From: JAEXOD01 sp043805435
GTDB taxonomy: Bacteria; Bacteroidota; Ignavibacteria; Ignavibacteriales; Melioribacteraceae
DNA: 64,000 bases
Direction of reading: 5' to 3'
Assembly (NCBI GenBank): GCA_043805435.1
Contig: JAZDHY010000080.1
Coordinates: 37,941 to 101,940 of the forward strand
Part shown: positions 43,686 through 52,738 of the stretch, piece by piece
How positions within the stretch are numbered: the stretch's first letter is position 1
Layout of the letters: the number at the start of each line of letters is the position of its first letter
Notes under the pieces: model-generated
Told to the model about the DNA's origin: nothing
The model's input: the letters and a program-made list of their open reading frames with translations, nothing else
Databases searched by the model: none
Translations under genes and position numbers: made by a program

Positions 43686-44839
43686 GAATTAGGAATAATT
43701 GGAATTTCTATTGTAAACGTTGTTCCTTCTTCAATATTTGACTTAAAATAAATTTTACCCCCTAAGTATTTTTCGGTTAATAATTTCATACTGTAGGTGC
43801 CTAAACCTCGGTTAGGGGCTTTTGTTGAAAACGAACGCTGAAAAACTTGCGCTTGAATTTCTTTAGGCATACAAAGTGAATTATGTACCCAAAACAAAAC
43901 GGTCTTGTCTTTTATCTCAGTTCCAATAGAAACTTTTTCCCCTTTGGGTGTTGCTTCGAATGCGTTTTTTAACATATTTGTTAAAACGCGTGATAACAAT
44001 CGTTTGTCGGTGGCAATAGTGGTGTCTTTGGAATTTGTTTTATTGGATATTGTTTTGCCTTTAAAGACATCATGATATGAAATCTGTTTAATTATCTCTT
44101 CAATTAAAGAATCAATCTCAATTATATTGGGTATTACGGCAAGTTCTCCGGTTTCTGCAGATGCTAAATCTCTTTGACTTATAATTTCATCTAACAATCT
44201 TGTACTTAACCTGCTAATATCATCCAGAAGTTCTTTAACTTCATTTTCATCATTACTGTCTCTTAAATAATCGATAAATCCATTTAAACCACCGGCAGTA
44301 TTAATTACATCGTGGAAGAAAATTTTTTCTAATGCTCTTTTTCTTTTTTGCTCGCTTATATCGCTTAGCGATAAAATAGTAAATGATTTGTTATTAACTA
44401 AAAAAGGAGTTGAAGTAATTAAAAAATCATAAGATGTTAGTCCGGTACTGGTTGAAGCACTAATTCTGCACTCTTTAGAAACTTTTGTATTCAGTTTTTG
44501 ACTTTCAATTATTGAATTTACTGCACCGCAAAACCTACAGTTTTCGGAAGTGCCGCATCCCTCCGGTTCGATTTTTGAATTTACGCAGTTTAAAATTTCG
44601 CCCGGCCTTTTGCCGTATATATCTTCTGCGTTATTTATGTTTAATAAATTCAACAAAACAGGATTTGAATATAAAACTTGTCTTTCATGGTTAAGAATAA
44701 CCGCTACAGTTGAAAGAGAATCTAATATTGAAGTGATATTAGGGAGCGATTTTAAATACGAATTTTGAATAAAAATTTCATTATTATTTATTCTTTCAGG
44801 TGAAGCGTATTTTGAAGTTATATTTATCATAATGTTCAC
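43682..44839 (-). CDS. PAS histidine kinase with five-cysteine motif (second of twin pair)
   Basis: 385 residues, no membrane segment. PAS domain (about 30-165) with cysteines 85, 95, 101, 104 and 124, then an atypical dimerisation helix with F-F-H-D-V-I-N-T-A-G-G (His176) and an HATPase domain (N-M-L-K-N-A-F-E-A-T-P, G-L-G-T-Y-S-M-K). The cysteine spacing C-x9-C-x5-C-x2-C-x19-C is shared exactly with its neighbour. Such clusters inside PAS domains can hold an Fe-S cluster, heme or zinc, so it is inferred to be a cytosolic redox or gas sensor. The start may be GTG 44839 or ATG 44830; neither has a clear ribosome site. Confidence 0.88.
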   Translation of the reverse strand: MNIMINITSKYASPERINNNEIFIQNSYLKSLPNITSILDSLSTVAVILNHERQVLYSNPVLLNLLNINNAEDIYGKRPGEILNCVNSKIEPEGCGTSENCRFCGAVNSIIESQKLNTKVSKECRISASTSTGLTSYDFLITSTPFLVNNKSFTILSLSDISEQKRKRALEKIFFHDVINTAGGLNGFIDYLRDSNDENEVKELLDDISRLSTRLLDEIISQRDLASAETGELAVIPNIIEIDSLIEEIIKQISYHDVFKGKTISNKTNSKDTTIATDKRLLSRVLTNMLKNAFEATPKGEKVSIGTEIKDKTVLFWVHNSLCMPKEIQAQVFQRSFSTKAPNRGLGTYSMKLLTEKYLGGKIYFKSNIEEGTTFTIEIPIIPNS

Positions 44840-44847
44840 TTTTATAA

Positions 44848-46005
44848 TTAATTATTAGGCGTTAAAATAGGGATAATAAGAGAAAAAATCGTTCCGGTGT
44901 TAATATCGGATAAAAAGGAAACCTGACCCTTGAGATAATTTTCGCCAAAAATTTTCATACTAAAAGTGCCAAGTCCCCTATTTGTACCTTTTATCGAAAA
45001 ATTCCTTTGGAATATTTGAGATTGTATTGATGGGCTAATGTAGGCATGGTTAAGCACCCAAAAATTTACTTTATCAGTGCCTAATAATTTCGAACCAATT
45101 GTTACTTTTCCGCCTTTTGGTGTTGCTTCCAATGCATTTTTAACCATGTTTGATAAAACACGCTGTAAAATGTTATTATCGCTTACAAAATTTACATCTT
45201 CATTGTCTGCTGCTAATTCAATGGATTTATGTTGTGCAGTTTCGGTAAATGAAATTTGGTAAATAATATTTTTAATCATTAATTTGCTGTTAAGTTCCAA
45301 TACCGAAATTTTAAGCTCTCCGTTTTCTGCAGCAGTCAAATCCCTTTGGCTTAATATTTCTTCAATTAGTCTTTTACTCACTACTGATAAATTGGTCACA
45401 ATTTCTTTAAATTCATCATCGGATAGGCCCGAATTTATATACTGTACAAGTCCATTTAAACTGCCGGCGGTGTTTAATACATCATGGAAAAATAGTTTTT
45501 CCAATAACCTTTTCCTTTTTTGTTCGCTAATATCTTCAAGTGTAATAATCGTAAAAGTTCGGTTTTCAAAATAAAAGGGAGATGCCGAAACTAAAAAATC
45601 ATAAGCAATAAATTTATTATCCTTTTTTGCAAGAATTCTACATTCGTCAACAGTTTTAATATTGTTTTTTTGGCTTAATAAAACAACATTAACCGCACCA
45701 CAAAGCTTACAATTTTCGGAAGTACCACAACCGCCTGTTTCTTTTTCTGAATTTATACAATTAAATAATTCGCCGTGTCTTTTACCAAGTATGTCGTCCA
45801 ATGTTAAGTTATACTTCTCAAGAAGTGATTCGTTAGAGTAAACAAGCTGTCTTTTTTCGTTTAGAATGCATATATAATACGGAAGTGCATCAAAAACAGC
45901 CTCTATTTCCGGTAGGGATTTTAATTCATTAAAGTCTCTTACTATCTGACTTGTATTGTCTTTATCGGCCGATGTTTGTTTTGTGTCTAAACTCAAGAGT
46001 TCCAC
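44848..46005 (-). CDS. PAS histidine kinase with five-cysteine motif (first of twin pair)
   Basis: 385 residues, closely paralogous to the gene at 43682 and 8 bp upstream of it, so the two arose by tandem duplication and are co-transcribed. Cysteines 83, 93, 99, 102 and 122 keep the same spacing; phosphoacceptor His174 is in F-F-H-D-V-L-N-T-A-G-S. The HATPase domain has N-M-V-K-N-A-L-E-A-T-P and G-L-G-T-F-S-M-K. The listed start is GTG at 46005. A TTG three codons later (45996) has a better-placed AGGTGGA and may be the true start. Confidence 0.88.
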   Translation of the reverse strand: MELLSLDTKQTSADKDNTSQIVRDFNELKSLPEIEAVFDALPYYICILNEKRQLVYSNESLLEKYNLTLDDILGKRHGELFNCINSEKETGGCGTSENCKLCGAVNVVLLSQKNNIKTVDECRILAKKDNKFIAYDFLVSASPFYFENRTFTIITLEDISEQKRKRLLEKLFFHDVLNTAGSLNGLVQYINSGLSDDEFKEIVTNLSVVSKRLIEEILSQRDLTAAENGELKISVLELNSKLMIKNIIYQISFTETAQHKSIELAADNEDVNFVSDNNILQRVLSNMVKNALEATPKGGKVTIGSKLLGTDKVNFWVLNHAYISPSIQSQIFQRNFSIKGTNRGLGTFSMKIFGENYLKGQVSFLSDINTGTIFSLIIPILTPNN

Positions 46006-46255
46006 CTGTCTAAATGTAAAAAAAACTTCAAAAATATTTGTATTAAAAAATAATTTCTTGCCGATTCAATCTAATTAATTTATTTTACAAATAAAAACAA
46101 AATACAAAAAATAGAACAAGTACATTAGAACATTAAAAAATTTCTAAAGGTTTATAAGTATTGTTAACAAAATTTAAATTTTAAGTTTGAAAACAAAACA
46201 AATTACGTTATTATGTATGTAATAAAATATATTATTAATAATTTATGGAGCCTTT

Positions 46256-49200
46256 ATGCAAAAAATTCTTCTTGTTACATTATCGTTAATTTTATTGAAT
46301 TTGTTTACATCTGCTCAGCCTTATTTATTAAAAAATTCGGATGTTTCTAAAGAAAACATAATATTTAATTATGAAAACGATTTATGGCTTGTTCCTGTTG
46401 CCGGTGGAACAGCAAAAAGATTAACAAACTCGGGCGGAATAGAAAATTATCCAAAATTTAGTCCCGATGGTAAAAAAATAGCATTTAGCGGCAATTACGA
46501 CGGCGGCAACGATGTTTATGTAATGGATATTGAAGGCGGCGAGCCGATTCGTTTAACATATCATTCTTCTTCAAGTTATGTTTTGGATTGGTTCCCTGAT
46601 GGAAAATCGATATTGTTTCGCTCTACTCGCGAATATCCGTCAAGGGTTCAAATGCTTTATAAAATTTCTATAGACGGTGGAATGCCCGAAAAACTGCCTG
46701 TTGACAGGGCCGGATTATCTTCAATTTCGCCTGATGGGAAATCTATTGCATATAACAATATTACACGCGAAACCGCAACATGGAAACGCCACCAAGGCGG
46801 AACCGCCCAAGATATTTGGGTTGGAAGTTTTGACAAATTAGACTATGCCCCAATTACCGACTTTGTGGGAACAGATAACTATCCTATGTGGTATGGAAAT
46901 TTTATATATTTTACATCGGATAGAGAAGACGGAACTTTAAATTTATTTAAGTATGAACTTAATACAAAACAAACTACACGGTTAACTTTTTATAAAGATT
47001 ATGATGTTAAAACTCCTTCTTTAGGTGTTGATAACATAATATACAGTTATGGTGAAGAATTATATTTGTTTGACTTAAAAACGGAAAAATCAGCAAAAGT
47101 TAATATCAAATTATCCACGGATGGTGCATTAACAAGATCCATTTTAATTAAAGCGTCCGATTTTACCGGAAATTTTACCCCTTCAGTTGACGGTAAAAGA
47201 TTGTTGATTGATATTAGAGGCGAAATTATTAACTACCCTACGGAAGAAGAACCAGTATATAATTTAACTAATTCCTCCGGCTCTAGGGAAAAAAATCCAG
47301 CTGTTTCTCCTGACGGTAAATACGTTGCTTTTTTATCCGATAAAACAGGTGAAGAGGAAATATATTTAACGGATTTGGAAGGTAAAACCGAATGGAAACA
47401 ATTAACAAAAAACGGAAAAGGTTTTAGAGATTTACTTGTTTGGTCGCCCAATAGTAAATATATTATTTTCCATGACAAATTTATGAAATTAAATTTAGTT
47501 GATGTTTCTACAGGTAATATTACGGTTATAAGTAAATCCGATTATGACGATGCTTGGGAAAACTGGGGAATTAGAGATTATTCTTGGTCACCAGACAGCA
47601 GATGGATTACTTATGCCAAGTTAGACGAATCTATGTATCAGTCGATATTTATTTATTCTTTGGAATCAAAAAAAGAATTTAGGGTAACATCATCAATTAC
47701 ACAAGATTGGAGTCCGGCTTTTAGCAAAGACGGAAAATATTTGTATTTTTTGTCAAACCGTACGTTTAATCCTATAATGGGATTTGTTGACCAAAATCAT
47801 ATTTTTTTAAATATGGGAAAACCGTATGTTGTTGTATTAAAAGACGGCGATTTGTCTCCTCTTTCATTAAATTATACGGCTGATAAGGATTCAAGAAAAG
47901 ATAATGTAATAATTACAACCGAAAACTTTGAGGCTCGTACAATTCCTGTTTTGGTTGATGCAGGTAATTTATTCCGTTTGGAAGCTGTTGAAGATGGTTT
48001 TGTATATATGAAAAAAACGGAACCGGAATTTTTAAAATATCAATTTGTTGACGATAAAACAGCGGAAACAACTTTGGATTTGTATAAGTACTCATTTAAT
48101 TCCAAAAGCGAAACTTTATTGATGTCCGGTTTAAGCCAATTTCATATATCTGCGGATGGAAAATCTTTAGCTTATAAAGCAGGCAATACTTTTGGAATTA
48201 ATGAATTTGGAAAAGGCAAAGTTGGGGATAATAAAATAAATTTAAATATTGCAACTATTCAAATAAATAAACAAGAAGAGTTTTTGCAAATATTTAACGA
48301 AGCTTGGCGTATTGAACGCGATTGGTTTTACGATGAAAATATGCATGGCCTAAATTGGCCAAAAGTTGGCGAAAAATACAGAAAATTTATTCCTTATTGC
48401 GGTACACGTGAAGATGTAAATTATTTAATAGGTGAAATGATTGGCGAAATTAATGTCGGTCATACTTACATTTATGGCGGTGATTTTGATGCCGTAACCC
48501 GTGTAAACTGCGGCCTGCTTGGTGTTGATTTAACAATTGAAAACGGTTTCCCTAAAATTAAAAGAATAATTCCTTCGGATGTTAATGACGAAACAGCCGT
48601 TTCGCCATTATTTGAGCCGGGATGTCCAATTAAAGAAGGAGATTTTATTTTGGCCGTTGACGGCATTAAAATCAAAAAGAATGATAATTTTTTCAAATAT
48701 TTTGCCAATAAGGGAAATAAAATTGTTGAATTAACATATAACAGCAAACCTGAATTAGATAACGCCAAAACATTTATGGTAAAAACAATTACCAGCGAAT
48801 TGGGCTTGCGTTACAGAGACTGGTTAAAAAATAATGCCGAATATGTTGATAAAAAAACAGACGGCAAAATTGGGTATGTACATCTTCCCGGAATGATGGA
48901 AAACGGATTGATAGAGTTTGCCCGTGCTTATTATCCCCAATATCTTAAAGACGGGATGATTATTGATGCAAGATATAACAGCGGCGGATTTACAAGCAAA
49001 CAGATTATTGACCGATTGGAAAGAAAAATTTACGGTTATCTTAAACCACGCGAAGGTAATATTATTCACGCGCCCGAAAGAGTTTTTAACGGTAAACTTG
49101 TATTATTAATTAATATGGATACAGGTTCTGACGGCGAGTTATTTGGTGAAGCTTGGAAACATCATAAACTTGGGACTGTAATCGGTAAAAGAACATGGGG

Positions 49201-49480
49201 CGGTGCAGTAGGTATCGAACCTCATCAAAACTTAATTGACGGCGGAACTTGTACACCACCGCAATTTGGTGAATTTACTCCGGAAGGCAAATGGATTATT
49301 GAAGGACACGGTGTTGACCCTGATATAGAAATTATGAATATGCCGGGTAATGTTGTTAAAGGTATTGATGAACAACTTGATAAAGGAATTGAAGTATTAT
49401 TGCAGCAAATTAAAGAAAGCGGCGTACAAAAACCAAACGTGCCGGAATATCCTGATAAAAGCAAGCCGTCTTTAAAGTAA
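46256..49480 (+). CDS. secreted tricorn-like serine protease (S41 family)
   Basis: 1074 residues, matching the length of archaeal tricorn. A signal peptide (MQKILLVTLSLILLNLFTSAQ) precedes TolB-like propeller repeats (F-S-P-D-G-K-K-I-A-F-S-G and similar), a second propeller region, a PDZ domain (about 755-830, L-L-G-V-D-L ... G-D-F-I-L-A-V-D-G) and a C-terminal S41 domain. Likely catalytic residues are H736 (N-V-G-H-T-Y), S958 (T-G-S-D-G-E) and E1016 (E-G-H-G-V-D-P-D). The Ser that precedes the His in Thermoplasma tricorn is Gly here. It degrades peptides, probably in the periplasm. The start follows GGAG at a normal distance. Confidence 0.93.
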   Translation: MQKILLVTLSLILLNLFTSAQPYLLKNSDVSKENIIFNYENDLWLVPVAGGTAKRLTNSGGIENYPKFSPDGKKIAFSGNYDGGNDVYVMDIEGGEPIRLTYHSSSSYVLDWFPDGKSILFRSTREYPSRVQMLYKISIDGGMPEKLPVDRAGLSSISPDGKSIAYNNITRETATWKRHQGGTAQDIWVGSFDKLDYAPITDFVGTDNYPMWYGNFIYFTSDREDGTLNLFKYELNTKQTTRLTFYKDYDVKTPSLGVDNIIYSYGEELYLFDLKTEKSAKVNIKLSTDGALTRSILIKASDFTGNFTPSVDGKRLLIDIRGEIINYPTEEEPVYNLTNSSGSREKNPAVSPDGKYVAFLSDKTGEEEIYLTDLEGKTEWKQLTKNGKGFRDLLVWSPNSKYIIFHDKFMKLNLVDVSTGNITVISKSDYDDAWENWGIRDYSWSPDSRWITYAKLDESMYQSIFIYSLESKKEFRVTSSITQDWSPAFSKDGKYLYFLSNRTFNPIMGFVDQNHIFLNMGKPYVVVLKDGDLSPLSLNYTADKDSRKDNVIITTENFEARTIPVLVDAGNLFRLEAVEDGFVYMKKTEPEFLKYQFVDDKTAETTLDLYKYSFNSKSETLLMSGLSQFHISADGKSLAYKAGNTFGINEFGKGKVGDNKINLNIATIQINKQEEFLQIFNEAWRIERDWFYDENMHGLNWPKVGEKYRKFIPYCGTREDVNYLIGEMIGEINVGHTYIYGGDFDAVTRVNCGLLGVDLTIENGFPKIKRIIPSDVNDETAVSPLFEPGCPIKEGDFILAVDGIKIKKNDNFFKYFANKGNKIVELTYNSKPELDNAKTFMVKTITSELGLRYRDWLKNNAEYVDKKTDGKIGYVHLPGMMENGLIEFARAYYPQYLKDGMIIDARYNSGGFTSKQIIDRLERKIYGYLKPREGNIIHAPERVFNGKLVLLINMDTGSDGELFGEAWKHHKLGTVIGKRTWGGAVGIEPHQNLIDGGTCTPPQFGEFTPEGKWIIEGHGVDPDIEIMNMPGNVVKGIDEQLDKGIEVLLQQIKESGVQKPNVPEYPDKSKPSLK

Positions 49481-49507
49481 TAATAAAATAATTTGTTAAA
49501 AAATTAG

Positions 49508-49547
49508 TCCCGTATTTCTAAATAAATGGAAATGCGGGATTTTTTTA
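49508..49547 (+). terminator. terminator of the tricorn-like gene
   Basis: TCCCGTATTTC pairs with GAAATGCGGGA (one G-T wobble) around a ~10-base loop, followed by a run of seven T. It begins 28 bp after the stop. Confidence 0.88.
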
Positions 49548-49560
49548 TACGCAATACGTT

Positions 49561-50400
49561 ATAAACGCAGTCCCGTATTTTTTAGCTAAAATGCCTAATT
49601 GCAGCGCGTTATGCAATGGCGGAAATCCGGCAAGCAGTTTTAGAAATTTCTTTTGCAGTACAGTATTTTTCAGCTAGAATGCCTAATTGTAACGCAAGCT
49701 TCAGCTTGCCGGCACTTTTCCATATGTCAGTAGGAAAAATATAAAAGTTTGCGAACTAAAGTTCGCACTACAAAAAAGAACCCTGCCTAGTTGTAGAGTG
49801 TTCAGCAATGGCGGAAATCTAGCAAGCATTTTTAGAAATTTCTTTTGCAGTACAGTATTTTTCAGCTAAAACGCCTAATTGTAGCGCAAGCTTCAGCTTG
49901 CAAGCACTTTTTCATAAACCTGCAGGGAAAATATAAAAGTTTGCGAACTAAAGTTCGCACTACAAAAAAGAATCCTGCTAATTGTAGAGAGTTCAGCAAT
50001 AGCAGAAATCTCGCAAGCATTTTTAGAAACTTCTACCGCAGTACCGTATTTTTCAGCTAAAACGCCTAATTGTAGCGCAAGCTTCAGCTTGCAGGCACTT
50101 TTCCGTATGTCAGTAGGGAAAATATAAAAGTTTGCGAACTAAAGTTCGCACTACAAAAAAGAATCCTGCTAATTGTAGAGAGTTCAGCAATAGCAGAAAT
50201 CTCGCGCAAGCAGTTTTTGAAACTTCTACCGCAGTACCGTATTTTTCAGCTAAAACGCCTAATTGTAGCGCAAGCTTCAGCTTGCAAACGCATTTTATGT
50301 CCCTAATTTCAGAGAAAATATAAAAGTTTGCGAACTAAAGTTCGCACTACAAAAAAGAATCCTGCCTAATTGTAGCGCAAGCTTCAGCTTGCCGGCTTTT
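49561..50400. repeat. tandem array of ~192 bp REP-like hairpin units
   Basis: About 4.3 copies. GCAAGCTTCAGCTTGC recurs at 49694, 49886, 50077, 50270 and 50377. GCGAACTAAAGTTCGC recurs at 49751, 49943, 50134 and 50330. The periods are 191-196 bp, except the last GCAAGC hairpin, which follows a deletion. Each unit also holds T-C-A-G-C-T-A-A-A-A-C-G-C-C-T-A-A-T-T-G-T-A. The second hairpin also occurs at 17.2 kb. Two short open frames (49845-50060, 50132-50323) are translations of the repeat and not genes. The array lies between the tricorn terminator and the Cpn10 gene; 50401-50690 shows nothing further. Confidence 0.92.
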
Positions 50401-50694
50401 TTGTTAAAAATATTATCTAACCAACATTAAAGCATCTAATATATACTAATAATAAACATTTTATTTCTTTTGTTTTTACACTATTATTTATTTAATTTGC
50501 CCACATGCCGCAGAAAGGATGGTTAAATACTGCAAAATAAAAAAGCTGTTTGTTCCCTTCCAATATGTATTATTTAAAAGAAAAAAATTAGAATTACAAA
50601 CAAAATTGTTAAATAAAATTGTACAATACTTTAAATTAATTAATTATTATATTACATTACAAATAGTTAAATAATAATATTAAAGGGAGTGCTT

Positions 50695-51060
50695 TTGGTA
50701 AGTACCGAAAAAATAATTGTTATAGGCGATAAGGTTCTAATAAAACCGGAAGAATCCTCACAAAAAAGTAATGGCGGGTTATATTTACCTCCAAGTGTAT
50801 CGGAAAAAGAAAACGTGCAGGGCGGGTATATATTAAAAGTTGGCCCCGGGTATCCTATTGCGACAAATAACGATGATGACGAACCATGGAAAGAAAAAAA
50901 CCAGACTAAATATATTGGTTTACAAGGCCGGCCGGGTGATTATGCGTTATACTTAAAAAAAGATGCAATTGAAATTGAATACAATAAAGAAAAATTAATT
51001 ATCGTCGGGCACAATGCTATTTTGATGTTAATTAGAGATGAGGATTTGTTAAACATTTAA
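50695..51060 (+). CDS. Cpn10 (GroES)-family protein, not beside groEL
   Basis: About 121 residues, longer than the usual 95-100. The fold is visible from G-D-K-V-L-I-K-P-E-E and G-G-L-Y-L-P to K-V-G-P-G and the closing I-V-G-H-N-A-I-L-M. An acidic insertion (N-N-D-D-D-E-P-W-K-E-K-N-Q-T) sits in the middle and the typical mobile-loop I-V-L-P sequence is L-Y-L-P. The TTG at 50695 is chosen over a GTG at 50689 because AAAGGGAG ends at 50689. No groEL lies nearby, so it is a paralogue of uncertain role. The next peptidase gene starts four bases after it. Confidence 0.85.
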   Translation: MVSTEKIIVIGDKVLIKPEESSQKSNGGLYLPPSVSEKENVQGGYILKVGPGYPIATNNDDDEPWKEKNQTKYIGLQGRPGDYALYLKKDAIEIEYNKEKLIIVGHNAILMLIRDEDLLNI

Positions 51061-51064
51061 ACCT

Positions 51065-52672
51065 ATGGAAAATGAATTAGTAGAATTTATAATAAGATAC
51101 GAAGCAAAAGTATCGGATTTAGAAAAACAATGCTGTATAGCAAATTACAATGCTTCAATAAGCGGCAAACCGGAAGATTTTGAAAAAAGCAGCAGTTTGG
51201 AATTGGCTTTAAACAAAATATACGCCAACAGGGATGATTTTGCGCTTTTATCAAAAATTAAAAACTCAAACACAATAAATGAAGAAGTGCTGAAACGTTA
51301 TTTGTTTTTGGTACATAAAAAGTATGCCGGAAATCAGTATGATGAAGAGATACTGGAAAAAATACAAAAAACAAGCAGTAAAATTGAACAGACATACTCA
51401 ATTTACAGAGCCGATTTAGATGGCCTTCATGTTTCTGACAACGATATAGAAAAAATATTAACTGATTGTACCGATAGTGCCAAATTACAGGCTGCCTGGA
51501 CAGCCAGCAAACAAATTGGGGGTGTTGTTAATAAAGACGTGCTCGAATTAGTAAATTTACGCAATAAAGCTGCCAAAAGTTTGGGATATAAAAATTATTT
51601 TGAAAAAAGTTTTAGTTTAAATGAACAAAACGTAGATGAAATTGAAGAACTGTTTAACCGGCTTGATGAATTAACCAAAGATGAATTTGCTAAGATTAAA
51701 GACAACATTGATACTTTTTTAGCTGCTCGATTAAATATTGAAAAAAACGAATTAAAACCATGGCATTATCAGGAAAGATTTTTTCAACATTCGCCGGCAA
51801 TTTTTAATGTGGATTTAGATAAGTATTTTATAAATAAAGATTTAGTAGAAATTACACGTCAATTTTTTAACAGTATAAATTTAAATATTGATGATATTAT
51901 AGAAAAAAGCGACCTTTTTGAAAAAGAAGGTAAATATCAGCATGCTTATTGTACAAATATAGATAGAAACGGTGATATACGTGTTTTATGCAATATAAAA
52001 AATAATAGCCGCTGGATGGGAACAATGCTTCACGAGTTTGGACATGGGGTTTATGATAAATTTATTAACCCCGAGCTGCCTTGGGAACTGCGGACACATG
52101 TGCATATATTTGCTACCGAAGCAATTGCAATGTTTTTTGGTAGACTTGTTTATAATGCCGATTGGTTAAAACACACCCTTAATTTATCTGTTGAGGAAAC
52201 TGAAAATATTAGAATGGAATGTAACAATGCTTTAAAATATGACCAGTTGGTTTTTAGCAGATGGGCACAAGTTGTTTTTAGATTTGAAAAAGCCATGTAT
52301 GAAAATCCGGAGCAGGATTTAAATTCTTTGTGGTGGACCTTAGTGGAAAAATACCAGCTTGTTAAAAAACCGGAAGGAAGAAATGAACCCGATTATGCCG
52401 CAAAAATACATATTGCATTATATCCGGCATATTATCATAATTATTTGCTCGGTGAACTTTTAGCTTCGCAATTTTATTATTATATAACAGAAAAAGTATT
52501 AAAATTACAAGATGTTGATGATAAATCGTTCTATAATAAAGAAGATTTAGGAGAATATTTTAAAAATCTATTTTTTAATTATGGTGCTTTTTATAATTGG
52601 AATGAATTAATTAAAAAGGCAACAGGTGAAAAATTAACTCCGCAGTATTATGCTAAACAATTTATAAGATAA
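51065..52672 (+). CDS. cytosolic zinc metallopeptidase, M2/M3-like gluzincin
   Basis: 535 residues, no signal peptide. The zinc site is H323-E-F-G-H327 with the third ligand E352 (A-T-E-A-I-A-M-F), a 24-residue spacing typical of gluzincins. The sequence P-E-L-P-W-E-L-R between them parallels the D-L-P-V-S-L-R of ACE-type M2 peptidases; the helical N-terminal half fits M2 or M3. It probably trims peptides in the cytosol. It is transcribed with the Cpn10-like gene. Confidence 0.85.
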   Translation: MENELVEFIIRYEAKVSDLEKQCCIANYNASISGKPEDFEKSSSLELALNKIYANRDDFALLSKIKNSNTINEEVLKRYLFLVHKKYAGNQYDEEILEKIQKTSSKIEQTYSIYRADLDGLHVSDNDIEKILTDCTDSAKLQAAWTASKQIGGVVNKDVLELVNLRNKAAKSLGYKNYFEKSFSLNEQNVDEIEELFNRLDELTKDEFAKIKDNIDTFLAARLNIEKNELKPWHYQERFFQHSPAIFNVDLDKYFINKDLVEITRQFFNSINLNIDDIIEKSDLFEKEGKYQHAYCTNIDRNGDIRVLCNIKNNSRWMGTMLHEFGHGVYDKFINPELPWELRTHVHIFATEAIAMFFGRLVYNADWLKHTLNLSVEETENIRMECNNALKYDQLVFSRWAQVVFRFEKAMYENPEQDLNSLWWTLVEKYQLVKKPEGRNEPDYAAKIHIALYPAYYHNYLLGELLASQFYYYITEKVLKLQDVDDKSFYNKEDLGEYFKNLFFNYGAFYNWNELIKKATGEKLTPQYYAKQFIR

Positions 52673-52738
52673 AATATTTAACAGCTGTTTTCAAGTTTCA
52701 TAGATTGTTATTTCCAATTTATATGTAAAATAGGCAGC

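Noticed and set aside
49845..50323. Two short open frames sharing the sequence M-R-T-K-V-R-T-T-K-K-N-P-A-N-C-R-E-F
   Set aside because: They are the same translation of adjacent copies of the 192 bp non-coding repeat, cross the hairpins and have no ribosome site.
49561..50400. CRISPR array
   Set aside because: The period is ~192 bp, the spacer-like parts are also repeated, and no cas genes are present.
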